From positions 20,655 through 84,654 of the forward strand of contig NZ_JAFBEE010000013.1 of assembly GCF_016908555.1 (NCBI RefSeq): DNA of 64,000 nucleotides. The letters are read 5' to 3'. This stretch comes from Alkaliphilus hydrothermalis (GTDB lineage: Bacteria > Bacillota > Clostridia > Peptostreptococcales > Natronincolaceae). Under the pieces are notes generated by a model. The model saw only the letters and a list, made by a program, of their open reading frames with translations. It was not told the DNA's origin and made no database searches. Below, piece after piece: positions 45,584 through 53,675 of this stretch. The position numbers and the translations under genes were made by a program. Positions within the stretch are counted from its first letter, which is position 1. Each line of letters begins with the position of its first letter.

Positions 45584-45703
45584 ATGAAAATGACTTTGGG
45601 GTTACTGACTGTGGTAGCTAGTGCAGCTAGTCAAATTGCAAAAATAAGTATAGGAACAAACTGTTTTATGTTTTTTTATCAACCTAAAGCTCCAAGTAAA
45701 TAA
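45584..45703 (+). CDS. agrD: AgrD-type cyclic autoinducer peptide precursor
   Basis: Found by reading the DNA: a 39-residue peptide starting MKMTLGLLTVVASAASQIAK and ending TNCFMFFYQPKAPSK. The amphipathic N-terminal leader, the Cys27, four hydrophobic residues after it and a charged YQPKxP tail are the AgrD pattern of Clostridia. By analogy the mature signal would be a five-residue thiolactone ring CFMFF with a short N-terminal tail. GGAGGTG spans the end of agrB. It is translationally linked to agrB. Confidence 0.9.
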   Translation: MKMTLGLLTVVASAASQIAKISIGTNCFMFFYQPKAPSK

Positions 45704-45806
45704 AAAAAGTAAATTAAGAAGAGTATGAAAAAGAAACATAGTAGATTTTAATTAAGGTGAACTGGCCTTGAGCCTTTCATATAAAAAAATAAAAGGGGGT
45801 GAAACA

Positions 45807-45944
45807 ATGAACGCATTTCAAGCGCCTTTAGCAGAATCTTCTGAAGCAGTTGTCCAAGCAGATCTTTGTGGAGTTAACTGTGACTGGGGATTTGGATTAG
45901 GGATAGTTATTGCAATGGTAGGTCCATTACCAGGACCAACTTAA
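45807..45944 (+). CDS. RiPP precursor peptide (45 residues)
   Basis: An ATG at 45807 with AAAAGGGGGTGA upstream encodes 45 residues. An acidic leader (MNAFQAPLAESSEAVVQAD, residues 1-19) precedes a core with Cys21 and Cys25 (LCGVNCDW), a Gly-rich hydrophobic middle (GFGLGIVIAMV) and a terminal GPLPGPT. It lies directly before a PqqD-like protein and four radical SAM genes, and is followed by an intrinsic terminator, the usual arrangement for a highly expressed precursor. The core has a loose likeness to subtilosin A (two close Cys and a GPIP-like motif), but this is only by eye. Leader/core boundary is uncertain. Confidence 0.85.
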   Translation: MNAFQAPLAESSEAVVQADLCGVNCDWGFGLGIVIAMVGPLPGPT

Positions 45945-45961
45945 AAAATAACTACATAATG

Positions 45962-45996
45962 AAAAAGATAGTTATATTAAATATAACTATCTTTTT
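45962..45996 (+). terminator. attenuating intrinsic terminator after the precursor gene
   Basis: AAAAAGATAGTTATATT (45962-45978) is followed, after one base, by its exact inverse AATATAACTATCTTTTT. The stem is AT-rich, so partial read-through into the modification genes is expected. Confidence 0.65.
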
Positions 45997-46021
45997 CTAC
46001 CTTTATGCGTTCAGTATATTT

Positions 46022-46306
46022 ATGGTATCAGAAAATCAAATTTTACACAAAACTACATATATATGGAAAGAAGAAGAAGCGTGTGCAGTCATCATTACTA
46101 ATGAAGGAAAGAAGATTATTTTAAATCCATCTAGTACAATGATCTGGAAACTGATAGATGATGACTCTACTGTAGATATGATTATTAATACTAGTGTAAA
46201 AGAAAATGGTTTGAAAGAAGATCAGTGTATGGATATTATTAAAGATTTAATCAATGTTGGCATAGTAACAAATGAAGATTACATATGGGGGGATAGCTTA
46301 TTATAA
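46022..46306 (+). CDS. Free-standing PqqD-like RiPP recognition protein
   Basis: The protein resembles PqqD: KKIILNPSSTMIWKLIDDD, then DMIINTSVKENGLKEDQCMDIIKDLINVGIV. PqqD-like RREs bind the precursor leader and deliver it to radical SAM enzymes. The open frame reaches back to an ATG at 45959, but that part is encoded by the terminator hairpin, so I prefer the ATG at 46022 (94 residues). I see no good ribosome site at either start. It lies between the precursor and the first radical SAM gene. Confidence 0.8.
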   Translation: MVSENQILHKTTYIWKEEEACAVIITNEGKKIILNPSSTMIWKLIDDDSTVDMIINTSVKENGLKEDQCMDIIKDLINVGIVTNEDYIWGDSLL

Positions 46307-46323
46307 AGAAAATTCTATTAATT

Positions 46324-47589
46324 ATGCCCAGTAACAATAAGACAAGTAAAGTGGGGTATACGGAAAAGTCAACGATGCCTCCGTTAGGTATTATTAGTAT
46401 TGGTGCATATTTACAAATGCATGGATATAGTGTCGAATACATAGATTTACTATCAAAGAAAATGACTTTACAAGAATTTAAAGATAGCGTTTTAGAAATT
46501 AATCCTGATATAGTAGGGATTAGTGCTTATACGGAAACCTATAGCAATGTAATCACAATTTCAAAAATAATAAAGGATATTTGCAATGGAGTACCTGTAG
46601 TATTAGGTGGTCCACATGTGTCTTTTTTGTCAGAAGAAGCTTTAGCCAATCAGTCTGTAGATTATGTAATTAGAGCAGAAGGAGAAACAACCTTTGTGGA
46701 GCTATTGGAAACATTAAATTATGGGACGATCCCCTTTGAGAAGATTACAGGATTATCTTATAAGAATGAGAATTGTGATCCTATTAATAATGAGGAAAGG
46801 AAATTCATTAGTAACTTAGATGCCTTACCTTGGGTCGAGTTAGAGGAGAACCACAAAAAGAATTATTATATCAAACAATTATTTATTACCAGTAGAGGGT
46901 GTCCTGGTCAATGTATTTATTGTGCTTCTGCATCTTTAGCTGGTAGGAAGTATAGGGCTAGAAGTGCTGAAAGTGTTTTTAGTGAAATATTCTATAAAGC
47001 TAAATATAAAAACGAGAAATACTTTGCTTTTCTAGATGATACTTTTACAGCAGACAAAAAAAGATTAATAAAGTTTTGTAATTATGTAAAAGAAAGCAAT
47101 TTGGAGATCACATGGCGATGTGACTCAAGAGCCGATATACTAACCTATGAGATGGTAGATATGATGAAAGAAGTAGGTTGTATAGCAGTTCATATAGGAA
47201 TAGAGAGTGGCTGCCAAAATATATTAGATGAAATAAATAAGAATATTAGCTTAGAAAAGACTGAAAAACTTATAAAGTATATTACGTCAAAAGGGATAGA
47301 TGTAATGTGTTCTTTTATTGTAGGTCATCATTGTGATACCCATGAGTCAGTAAGGAAAACGATTGACTTAGCGAATAGAATTAGGGACGAATACAAAGCG
47401 GTGGTTGCTTTAAGTGCTAATACTCCATTTCCTGGAACAGAGTTATATAAAAATATGGATGAATTGGGAGTTAAATTGGAAATAAAAAATTGGTCTTCCT
47501 TTGACCTAGTTCAAGTAATCATATCAACAAAGAATTTAACCCGTTCAGAAATTCAATCATATTTGTTTCAGACGCAAAACAAGAGTTGA
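46324..47589 (+). CDS. Cobalamin-binding radical SAM enzyme 1
   Basis: The 421-residue protein has a B12-binding-like N-terminal Rossmann domain (about 1-165, GGPHVSFLSEEAL) and a radical SAM domain with Cys193/197/200 (RGCPGQCIYC), GIESGCQNIL and a conserved CSFIVGHHCDTHESV. The fold matches BchE/P-methylase-like B12 radical SAM proteins; no DXHXXG base-off motif is seen. It likely performs C-methylation or another radical step on the precursor core (inference). The ATG at 46324 lacks a ribosome site; an in-frame ATT at 46300, eight bases after GGGGGG, aligns with the start of the paralogue at 50500 and may be the true start, adding MIKKILLI. Confidence 0.88.
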   Translation: MPSNNKTSKVGYTEKSTMPPLGIISIGAYLQMHGYSVEYIDLLSKKMTLQEFKDSVLEINPDIVGISAYTETYSNVITISKIIKDICNGVPVVLGGPHVSFLSEEALANQSVDYVIRAEGETTFVELLETLNYGTIPFEKITGLSYKNENCDPINNEERKFISNLDALPWVELEENHKKNYYIKQLFITSRGCPGQCIYCASASLAGRKYRARSAESVFSEIFYKAKYKNEKYFAFLDDTFTADKKRLIKFCNYVKESNLEITWRCDSRADILTYEMVDMMKEVGCIAVHIGIESGCQNILDEINKNISLEKTEKLIKYITSKGIDVMCSFIVGHHCDTHESVRKTIDLANRIRDEYKAVVALSANTPFPGTELYKNMDELGVKLEIKNWSSFDLVQVIISTKNLTRSEIQSYLFQTQNKS

Positions 47590-47618
47590 TACAAGGAAAA
47601 TATAGGGGGCTAAAATCA

Positions 47619-47798
47619 ATGAAAAGAGTTGTTGTTGAGTTAGAAGGAAACTTAGCATTTTGCGGTATAAATAAAGGATATCAATCATTAGACGGAAGCA
47701 ATGGACTATTTATAGAAACTGATCCAAAGAGCGGATTAAGGGTATGGTGTCCAGAAGCAAGTATTAAAGAAGTCTACGCGATTGATGTTGAAGAGTAA
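47619..47798 (+). CDS. 59-residue protein of unknown function in the RiPP cluster
   Basis: The protein starts MKRVVVELEGNLAFCGINKG and has Cys15 and Cys44 (VWCPEASIKEVYAIDVEE at the end). AGGGGGC precedes the ATG at 47619; an earlier in-frame start exists but lacks a site. It sits between radical SAM genes, with 18 bases before the next. It has no leader-like N-terminus or hydrophobic core, so I do not read it as a second precursor. It could be a small accessory or chaperone-like factor. The function is unknown. Confidence 0.7.
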   Translation: MKRVVVELEGNLAFCGINKGYQSLDGSNGLFIETDPKSGLRVWCPEASIKEVYAIDVEE

Positions 47799-47816
47799 TT
47801 TGGAGGTGACAAATAA

Positions 47817-49172
47817 ATGGAGCTTACAATTAACAAAGAAGTAGCCTTTAAGAAGTTTAATGATAAAGGACTACTAATCAAAAAAAGTCAAGGTACATAT
47901 AAGCGATTAAACTCCACGGCGTTATTTATAATAGAGTTGATTGAGAAATATCAGAAGATGAGTAGGGAGACCTTACTTAATGAACTAAGTGAATATTATA
48001 AAATACCAATCAGACTCTTCAAGGAAGATGTTGATAAGTTTATTAATAATATAATTGAATTAGACTATTTGAGATCCGATGAAAAAAAACCAGAGACTAA
48101 AGAAGTCGAAATGAAAGGTGGATGTAAAGACAATGGTCTTTGGATTAAGGTAACAAATAGGTGCAATCTAGCTTGTAAATATTGTTATGCAGAATCGGGT
48201 GAAGAAGAAGGTAAAGACGAAATAACGTTAGAAGAAATAGAAAACTTGTTGGAAGAGTTGAAAGATCAAAACTTCTCCAAAATAGTCATAACGGGTGGAG
48301 AACCCCTTCTTAGGAAAGATATTATTGAAATACTTAAAAAATGTAGTGAATATGGACATGTTATGGTTCTTACCAACGGAACACTATATAACGAAGAACT
48401 TTACAAAACAATATTGGACTATGTAATGATGATTCAGATATCTATGGACTCCCATGAAAAGGGTATTCATGAGTTCAATCGAGGAACAGATACATACGAT
48501 AAAATAATCAAAAGTATTGACTTTATCAACTCACAATCAAAGGATAAGCTTACATTATCCATGACACCTACGCCTGAACATTTAGGAAATATTGTAAAAA
48601 TGATTGATTTTTGTATAGATAATGAAATTTATAACTTACATATTAACAGATTTGTACCTTATGGAAGAGCTAAGGAGCAGTATGGAGAAACGTTTAATTT
48701 AAATGAGTTTTATAGATATGTAGATGCAGGGTATAGTCATTTGAAAGAAATATACATCAAGAACATGGAACAAAAAAAAGTATTTAGGTTTAATCTTGAT
48801 GTAGCAAACGACTTTAGAAAAGCAGTTCATTCTACTAGTGCAAAAACTTCTTGTGGTCTTAATGAAAGTTTGGTTAGTATTGATAGCAATGGAGATGTTT
48901 ACTTGTGTGCCTCCTTGCACAAAGAACAGTTTAAAATAGGAAACATTAGAGAAAACAACATCGTAGAATTAAGAACTAAGTCAACTAATGAACATGGCAG
49001 TTTTTGCGTTGATTGTTTGACTCGATGTCAAAATTGTGATGTTAAGTACTTCTGTGGTGGTGGATGTAGGGCTTTAGCATTAAATGACTCAAATGATATT
49101 TATGGTACTGATAGCAACTGTGAGCTATACAAGCAGAGAATATACAATTTGATGCTAAGTTTTGATGCCTGA
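47817..49172 (+). CDS. Radical SAM/SPASM peptide-modifying enzyme 1 with N-terminal RRE
   Basis: The 451-residue enzyme starts with a PqqD-like region (about residues 1-90, STALFIIELIEKYQKMSRE), then a radical SAM domain with Cys116/120/123 (NRCNLACKYCYAE) and GGEPLLRKD, then a SPASM domain binding extra Fe-S clusters (CGLNES...CASLHKE...CVDCLTRCQNCDVKYFCGGGC). SPASM enzymes form thioether, carbon-carbon or other crosslinks in RiPPs. GGAGGTGAC precedes the ATG. Paired with a second SPASM enzyme 23 bases downstream. Confidence 0.9.
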   Translation: MELTINKEVAFKKFNDKGLLIKKSQGTYKRLNSTALFIIELIEKYQKMSRETLLNELSEYYKIPIRLFKEDVDKFINNIIELDYLRSDEKKPETKEVEMKGGCKDNGLWIKVTNRCNLACKYCYAESGEEEGKDEITLEEIENLLEELKDQNFSKIVITGGEPLLRKDIIEILKKCSEYGHVMVLTNGTLYNEELYKTILDYVMMIQISMDSHEKGIHEFNRGTDTYDKIIKSIDFINSQSKDKLTLSMTPTPEHLGNIVKMIDFCIDNEIYNLHINRFVPYGRAKEQYGETFNLNEFYRYVDAGYSHLKEIYIKNMEQKKVFRFNLDVANDFRKAVHSTSAKTSCGLNESLVSIDSNGDVYLCASLHKEQFKIGNIRENNIVELRTKSTNEHGSFCVDCLTRCQNCDVKYFCGGGCRALALNDSNDIYGTDSNCELYKQRIYNLMLSFDA

Positions 49173-49195
49173 TTTAAAAGAGAGGTGAAGACCAC

Positions 49196-50488
49196 ATGAA
49201 TACGATTACTGAAGATGGATTCATAGAAAAGTATATTTTATTAAGGGCTGGAATAAAAGTAAAAAAGAGAACAGATCATAAGCTACTTATGTTAAAAAAA
49301 GATTGCGAGACATTTATAGTAAAAAAACCCTTTAGTAGTATTTTAGAAGCATTAGCAAGCGGTCAATGTTTGAGGGATATCTTTGAGAAAAAAACCATAA
49401 GAAAAGAGGGGCAATTAAGCATAATCAGCATGATTAAAGACTTAATCGAAAAAGAATATTTGATTTTAAGTGATGAGTTGATACCTACAGAATTAGACCT
49501 TGAGCCCCAGTGGACTCTTGATGAAGTGTTTTTAGAATTAACAAAGAAATGCAATCTAAAATGTCACCATTGCTACATTAGTCCTGATATACAAGATCAT
49601 GAGTTATCTTTTGAAAAATGGAAAGAAATTATAGAGGAATGTAGTCAATTGGGCGTATATTTAGTAAAGGTTACAGGTGGGGAAGCATTGCTATCCCCTT
49701 ATTTCTTTCAGTTAATAGAACTTATTAAAAATGAGGGAATGTTAGTAAGACTCTATACTAATGGTACAGGACTATCGAAAGAGGTTTTATCAAAACTAAA
49801 AAATAGTGGTGTTACTGAGTTGCAAATCAGCTTAGACGGTGCTACTGAAGACACCCATGACAATTTCCGTAGGACTAAAGGCAACTTTGAGAAGATTAAC
49901 AACACATTACCTTTACTGGAAGAAATGGGTTTTTCTGTAATTTTATCGTTTACTGTTTCAAATTATAACAAGTCTGAAATAAATGATTTTATAAAATTGG
50001 CAAGGCAGTTTTCAAATATAAGTATAGTGGTCAGTCCATATATCAATTATCATCAAACATTTAATGACACAAATAAAATGTTAGACGTAGGAGATGATTT
50101 GATTCAGGAACTAAAAGTTACCTTTAATAATAATAGTGATATCTGGACTAAAAAGACGATATACTACTCAACATATTCGAACAATTATATTGGATATTGT
50201 GGATTCGGTATATATTCTTGCTATATAGACTCTTTTGGAAAAGTCTTATTTTGCCCGCTGATCAATCAAGAAGACCAGATTTTAGGAAATGTCCTTAAAG
50301 ATTCACTTAAGGATATATGGAGGGACTCTCCCCTTCTAAGGAACTATAGAAAAAATTCTGTGATGGATATTGAAGGATGTAGTAGTTGTCTAAAAGCTAC
50401 CATGTGTAGAGGTGGCTGTCGGGCAAGAGCATTCTTTAAAAATGGTACTTTTTTATCAAAAGATGAAATTAGTTGTAAATTTTTTTAA
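49196..50488 (+). CDS. Radical SAM/SPASM peptide-modifying enzyme 2 with N-terminal RRE-like region
   Basis: The 430-residue enzyme has an N-terminal PqqD-like region (about residues 10-95, ILEALASGQCLRDIFEKK), radical SAM Cys119/123/126 (KKCNLKCHHCYISPD) with TGGEALLSP, and a SPASM domain (YCGFGIYSCYID...CPLINQ...GCSSCLKATMCRGGC). It differs from the first SPASM enzyme enough to suggest a separate reaction. AGAGGTGAAG precedes the ATG. It is followed after 11 bases by the second B12 radical SAM gene. Confidence 0.9.
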   Translation: MNTITEDGFIEKYILLRAGIKVKKRTDHKLLMLKKDCETFIVKKPFSSILEALASGQCLRDIFEKKTIRKEGQLSIISMIKDLIEKEYLILSDELIPTELDLEPQWTLDEVFLELTKKCNLKCHHCYISPDIQDHELSFEKWKEIIEECSQLGVYLVKVTGGEALLSPYFFQLIELIKNEGMLVRLYTNGTGLSKEVLSKLKNSGVTELQISLDGATEDTHDNFRRTKGNFEKINNTLPLLEEMGFSVILSFTVSNYNKSEINDFIKLARQFSNISIVVSPYINYHQTFNDTNKMLDVGDDLIQELKVTFNNNSDIWTKKTIYYSTYSNNYIGYCGFGIYSCYIDSFGKVLFCPLINQEDQILGNVLKDSLKDIWRDSPLLRNYRKNSVMDIEGCSSCLKATMCRGGCRARAFFKNGTFLSKDEISCKFF

Positions 50489-50499
50489 GGAGAATGTAT

Positions 50500-51789
50500 A
50501 TGTATAAAAGAGTATTGCTAATAAATTGTGCGATAAACCAAATAAGTAGAAAGAAAATCAAAAGTGCCGTTTCAAGTCCAAATTTAGGGATGATAAGTAT
50601 TGCATCGACATTGCTTATGCATGGATATGAGGTCAAAATTTTGGACTTTTTTGTTGAGGAAATATCCATAAACCAGTTTATAGATATTCTCAATGAATTT
50701 CAACCTGAGGTTATTGGTTTTTCAGTATATACAAGAACAACGAAATTTATGGAAAAGATTATCAAAATTATTAAGCAGATAAAGTATAATGCTAAGATCA
50801 TTGTGGGGGGACCCCATCCGACGTTCCAAAGTAAAGAAATGTTGGATCAATATCCAATAGATTTTGTAATAAGAGGTGAAGGAGAATTTACTTTTATCAA
50901 GCTACTAGAGTACTTAAACTATCCTGATCAGTATTCGATTGACAATATAAAAGGAATATCCTACAGATGTGAAGAAAGGGTAGTTGAAAATGCAGACACA
51001 GGATATATTCAGAATTTAGATGCCTTGCCTTTACAAGCAATAGACTTGATTAAGAGGGAAAAATATTCTTCGCCATTTACAATCTCGACAAGTCGTGGAT
51101 GTCCTGGTGATTGCGTATATTGTGCATCTAGAGCCATGTCAGGACATAAATATAGAAAGAAAACTGCTGAAAATATAATTGGTGAGATTTTATATTTACG
51201 CAAAAAACTTGATACTAATAAATTTATCATATTAGATGATACATTTACGGCTGATGAGGAACGTTTAAATAATTTTATTAATTATCTCATCAAAATTGAC
51301 GAATCCTTTACCTACAGGATCGAATCAAGAGGAGACGTATTGACCGAAAGTATGCTACATAGTCTAAAGGATAGTGGCTGTAAAGTTGTCCATACAGGTA
51401 TAGAAAGTGGCTCTCAAGAAGTTTTAAATAAAATAGGCAAAAAAATCAACTTGGATGAGTCACTGGGATTAGTTAGATATGGTAAAGATATAGGTTTGCA
51501 TATGGTATGTAGTTTTATAATTGGCCATTATTCCGACTCTCATGAAACAATCGAAGCCACACTAGAACTTATGCAAGATTTGAAAAAAAACAATATAGAA
51601 GTTTCTATATCTATGTGTACACCTTTTCCTGGTACACCTTTATATATCAACAGAGATAAATTAGGTGTTAAACTACATAGTCATTCATGGGAAGAATATG
51701 ATTTTGGTAACGTAATCATAAGCACTAAGCATCTAACACAACAAGATCTCAGAGACTATTTATTTAAGGGTGTTGAATTATGCAAATAG
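50500..51789 (+). CDS. Cobalamin-binding radical SAM enzyme 2
   Basis: The 429-residue paralogue of the enzyme at 46324 starts MYKRVLLINCA after AAGGAG (7 bases); an ATG two codons earlier overlaps the spacing. It has a B12-binding-like domain (GGPHPTFQSKEML) and Cys201/205/208 (RGCPGDCVYC), GIESGSQEVL, and CSFIIGHYSDSHETI. Like the paralogue, it ends with a HLTQQDLRDYLF motif. Two copies in one cluster suggest two separate modification sites or heteromeric action. Its reaction is not known. Confidence 0.88.
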   Translation: MYKRVLLINCAINQISRKKIKSAVSSPNLGMISIASTLLMHGYEVKILDFFVEEISINQFIDILNEFQPEVIGFSVYTRTTKFMEKIIKIIKQIKYNAKIIVGGPHPTFQSKEMLDQYPIDFVIRGEGEFTFIKLLEYLNYPDQYSIDNIKGISYRCEERVVENADTGYIQNLDALPLQAIDLIKREKYSSPFTISTSRGCPGDCVYCASRAMSGHKYRKKTAENIIGEILYLRKKLDTNKFIILDDTFTADEERLNNFINYLIKIDESFTYRIESRGDVLTESMLHSLKDSGCKVVHTGIESGSQEVLNKIGKKINLDESLGLVRYGKDIGLHMVCSFIIGHYSDSHETIEATLELMQDLKKNNIEVSISMCTPFPGTPLYINRDKLGVKLHSHSWEEYDFGNVIISTKHLTQQDLRDYLFKGVELCK

Positions 51790-51823
51790 AGGATCATTTG
51801 ATATATACGATTGGAGTGAGGAA

Positions 51824-53506
51824 ATGGTAAGATATATGTTTAGGAATAAAAGCCTATTATTTCTATCGTCATTTATTAAATTCGTTGGAGCAACAATGCA
51901 GGTATTTATTGCGGTTATAATGGAGAAATTGACTAACTCAGCCATAGAAAAAGACTTAAATTCCTTTAAATTTATGACGTTATTTTGTGTGAGTTACTTT
52001 TTAGTCTTAAGTGTGACTAATTTCTTAGACAGTTTAGTACAATCTAAGTATTTAAGAAAAACAATGTTATACTTACGTATTGACGTGTTTAGAGGGATTT
52101 TGAGTAGAGACTATCAGAAATTTAATAGTCAAAATACCGGAGATTATATCTCTAATCTAACGAACGATATAGGACTCATTGAAATGAATTATATCGCACC
52201 TATCATGATGTTGATTGGAGAAATGGTGGTTTTCGTAGTTTCAGTGGCACTATTATTGCGTGTAAACCTCATGGTAACTGTGACACTTCTGGTAGCAAGT
52301 ATACTAATGTTGTTAATCCCAACAATATATATCAAGCCCATTAGACAAAATCAAAATCTCTTATCATCGACTTTGGGGAGCTTTACTAAAGGAATTAAGG
52401 AAGTTTTATTAGGACATGAAGTGATCAAATCCTTTGCTTTAGATGAAAAAGTAAAAGATGAATTTCATAATGATAGTAAGCAATTAGAAGAAGTTAAGTT
52501 TAAGATTAATTTCATAAAAGCCCTTTCTAACGGTACGGGTATGCTATTAGCTTACTTTTGTCAATTTTCAGGAATAATGGTGGCGGGATACTTTGTGATC
52601 AAGGGAGAACTGACGGCGGGAACCTTAGTGGCTGTAATGCAATTAGGAACTGGCGTCTTTGCACCAACGCAATCTCTAGTACAAAAATTTACAACAATTA
52701 AATCTATGAAATCTATAAATAAAAAAATAAATAGTATCATAACTGAATATGATGACGCTCAAGAAGGATTGGATATAACGAGTTTAGACAAATCAATCAC
52801 ATTACAAGATGTTGGATTTTGTTACGATGAAGGAAAAGACATACTAGAAAATATCAATCTTACTTTTGAAAAAAATAAGAAGTATGCAATTTTAGGTGAG
52901 AGTGGTTGTGGCAAAACTACACTAATAAAGCTTATTTTAGGATATTATAAACAATATAACGGATGTATAAAGATTGATGGAGTAGAAATAAATCATGTGA
53001 AAAAGAATTCTTTAGCAAAACTTATTGCAATTATCCACCAACATATCTTTATGTTTGACAAGTCGATAAAAGATAATATAATATTGTCTAAGAATATGAA
53101 TGTAAAACCATTAAAAGAAATCTTAAAAATTAGTGGGATATCAAAATTTATAGACAAAATGCCTCATGGTCTAGATACACCCGTTGGAGAAAATGGTAAA
53201 AGATTATCAGGTGGACAGAGACAAAGGATTGCCATTGCACGAGCATTAGCTCAAGATTCTAAGGTATTAATTTTAGATGAGGGAACATCGGTATTAGACT
53301 CTATTACTGGACTAGAGATTGAGAAAACCCTGTTGGAGATAGAGGATGTTACTTTGATCACCATCACTCATAAGATGAATGAATCAATCCTGTCCCAATA
53401 CGATGAGATTATTGTAATGGATAAAGGAATTGTTGTGGAAAAAGGTAGTTTTCAAGAGTTATTAAGTTTGAAAAAATGCTTTTATCAACTCTATAGAGCC
53501 AGTTAA
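51824..53506 (+). CDS. ABC exporter with fused membrane and ATPase domains
   Basis: The 560-residue protein has a six-helix transmembrane domain (about 1-310) and an ATPase domain (Walker A GESGCGKTT, signature LSGGQRQRIAIARAL, Walker B VLILDEGTSVLD). It lacks an N-terminal C39 peptidase domain, so it would export a peptide whose leader is removed elsewhere. The ATG at 51824 follows GGAGTGAGG; a longer frame starting at 51770 overlaps the upstream gene. It is the likely exporter of the modified peptide. Confidence 0.9.
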   Translation: MVRYMFRNKSLLFLSSFIKFVGATMQVFIAVIMEKLTNSAIEKDLNSFKFMTLFCVSYFLVLSVTNFLDSLVQSKYLRKTMLYLRIDVFRGILSRDYQKFNSQNTGDYISNLTNDIGLIEMNYIAPIMMLIGEMVVFVVSVALLLRVNLMVTVTLLVASILMLLIPTIYIKPIRQNQNLLSSTLGSFTKGIKEVLLGHEVIKSFALDEKVKDEFHNDSKQLEEVKFKINFIKALSNGTGMLLAYFCQFSGIMVAGYFVIKGELTAGTLVAVMQLGTGVFAPTQSLVQKFTTIKSMKSINKKINSIITEYDDAQEGLDITSLDKSITLQDVGFCYDEGKDILENINLTFEKNKKYAILGESGCGKTTLIKLILGYYKQYNGCIKIDGVEINHVKKNSLAKLIAIIHQHIFMFDKSIKDNIILSKNMNVKPLKEILKISGISKFIDKMPHGLDTPVGENGKRLSGGQRQRIAIARALAQDSKVLILDEGTSVLDSITGLEIEKTLLEIEDVTLITITHKMNESILSQYDEIIVMDKGIVVEKGSFQELLSLKKCFYQLYRAS

Positions 53507-53549
53507 ATATCAAATTTTGCTTTGGGTAGAGTATGAGGAGGGGGAAATT

Positions 53550-53639
53550 ATGTTAGAACAATTGGGGTACTTATTTGGAATCGTGGCTATTGCATATGGT
53601 ATAAGATATGTAATTTACCGAATGAGAAAAAATAGATAA
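53550..53639 (+). CDS. 29-residue single-helix membrane peptide
   Basis: ATG at 53550 with AGGAGGGGGAAATT upstream encodes MLEQLGYLFGIVAIAYGIRY followed by VIYRMRKNR: one hydrophobic helix and a basic C-terminus. It sits between the exporter and the ABC-2 ATPase genes. It could be an accessory subunit of either transporter or an immunity peptide. The strong ribosome site is the main evidence that it is real. Confidence 0.65.
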   Translation: MLEQLGYLFGIVAIAYGIRYVIYRMRKNR

Positions 53640-53675
53640 GACAGATAAATAGATATGATTAAAGGGGTAATTGTT

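Noticed and set aside
47619..47798. The 59-residue protein as a second RiPP precursor
   Set aside because: It has no leader-like acidic start or short hydrophobic, Cys/Gly-rich core, and looks like a folded beta-rich protein.
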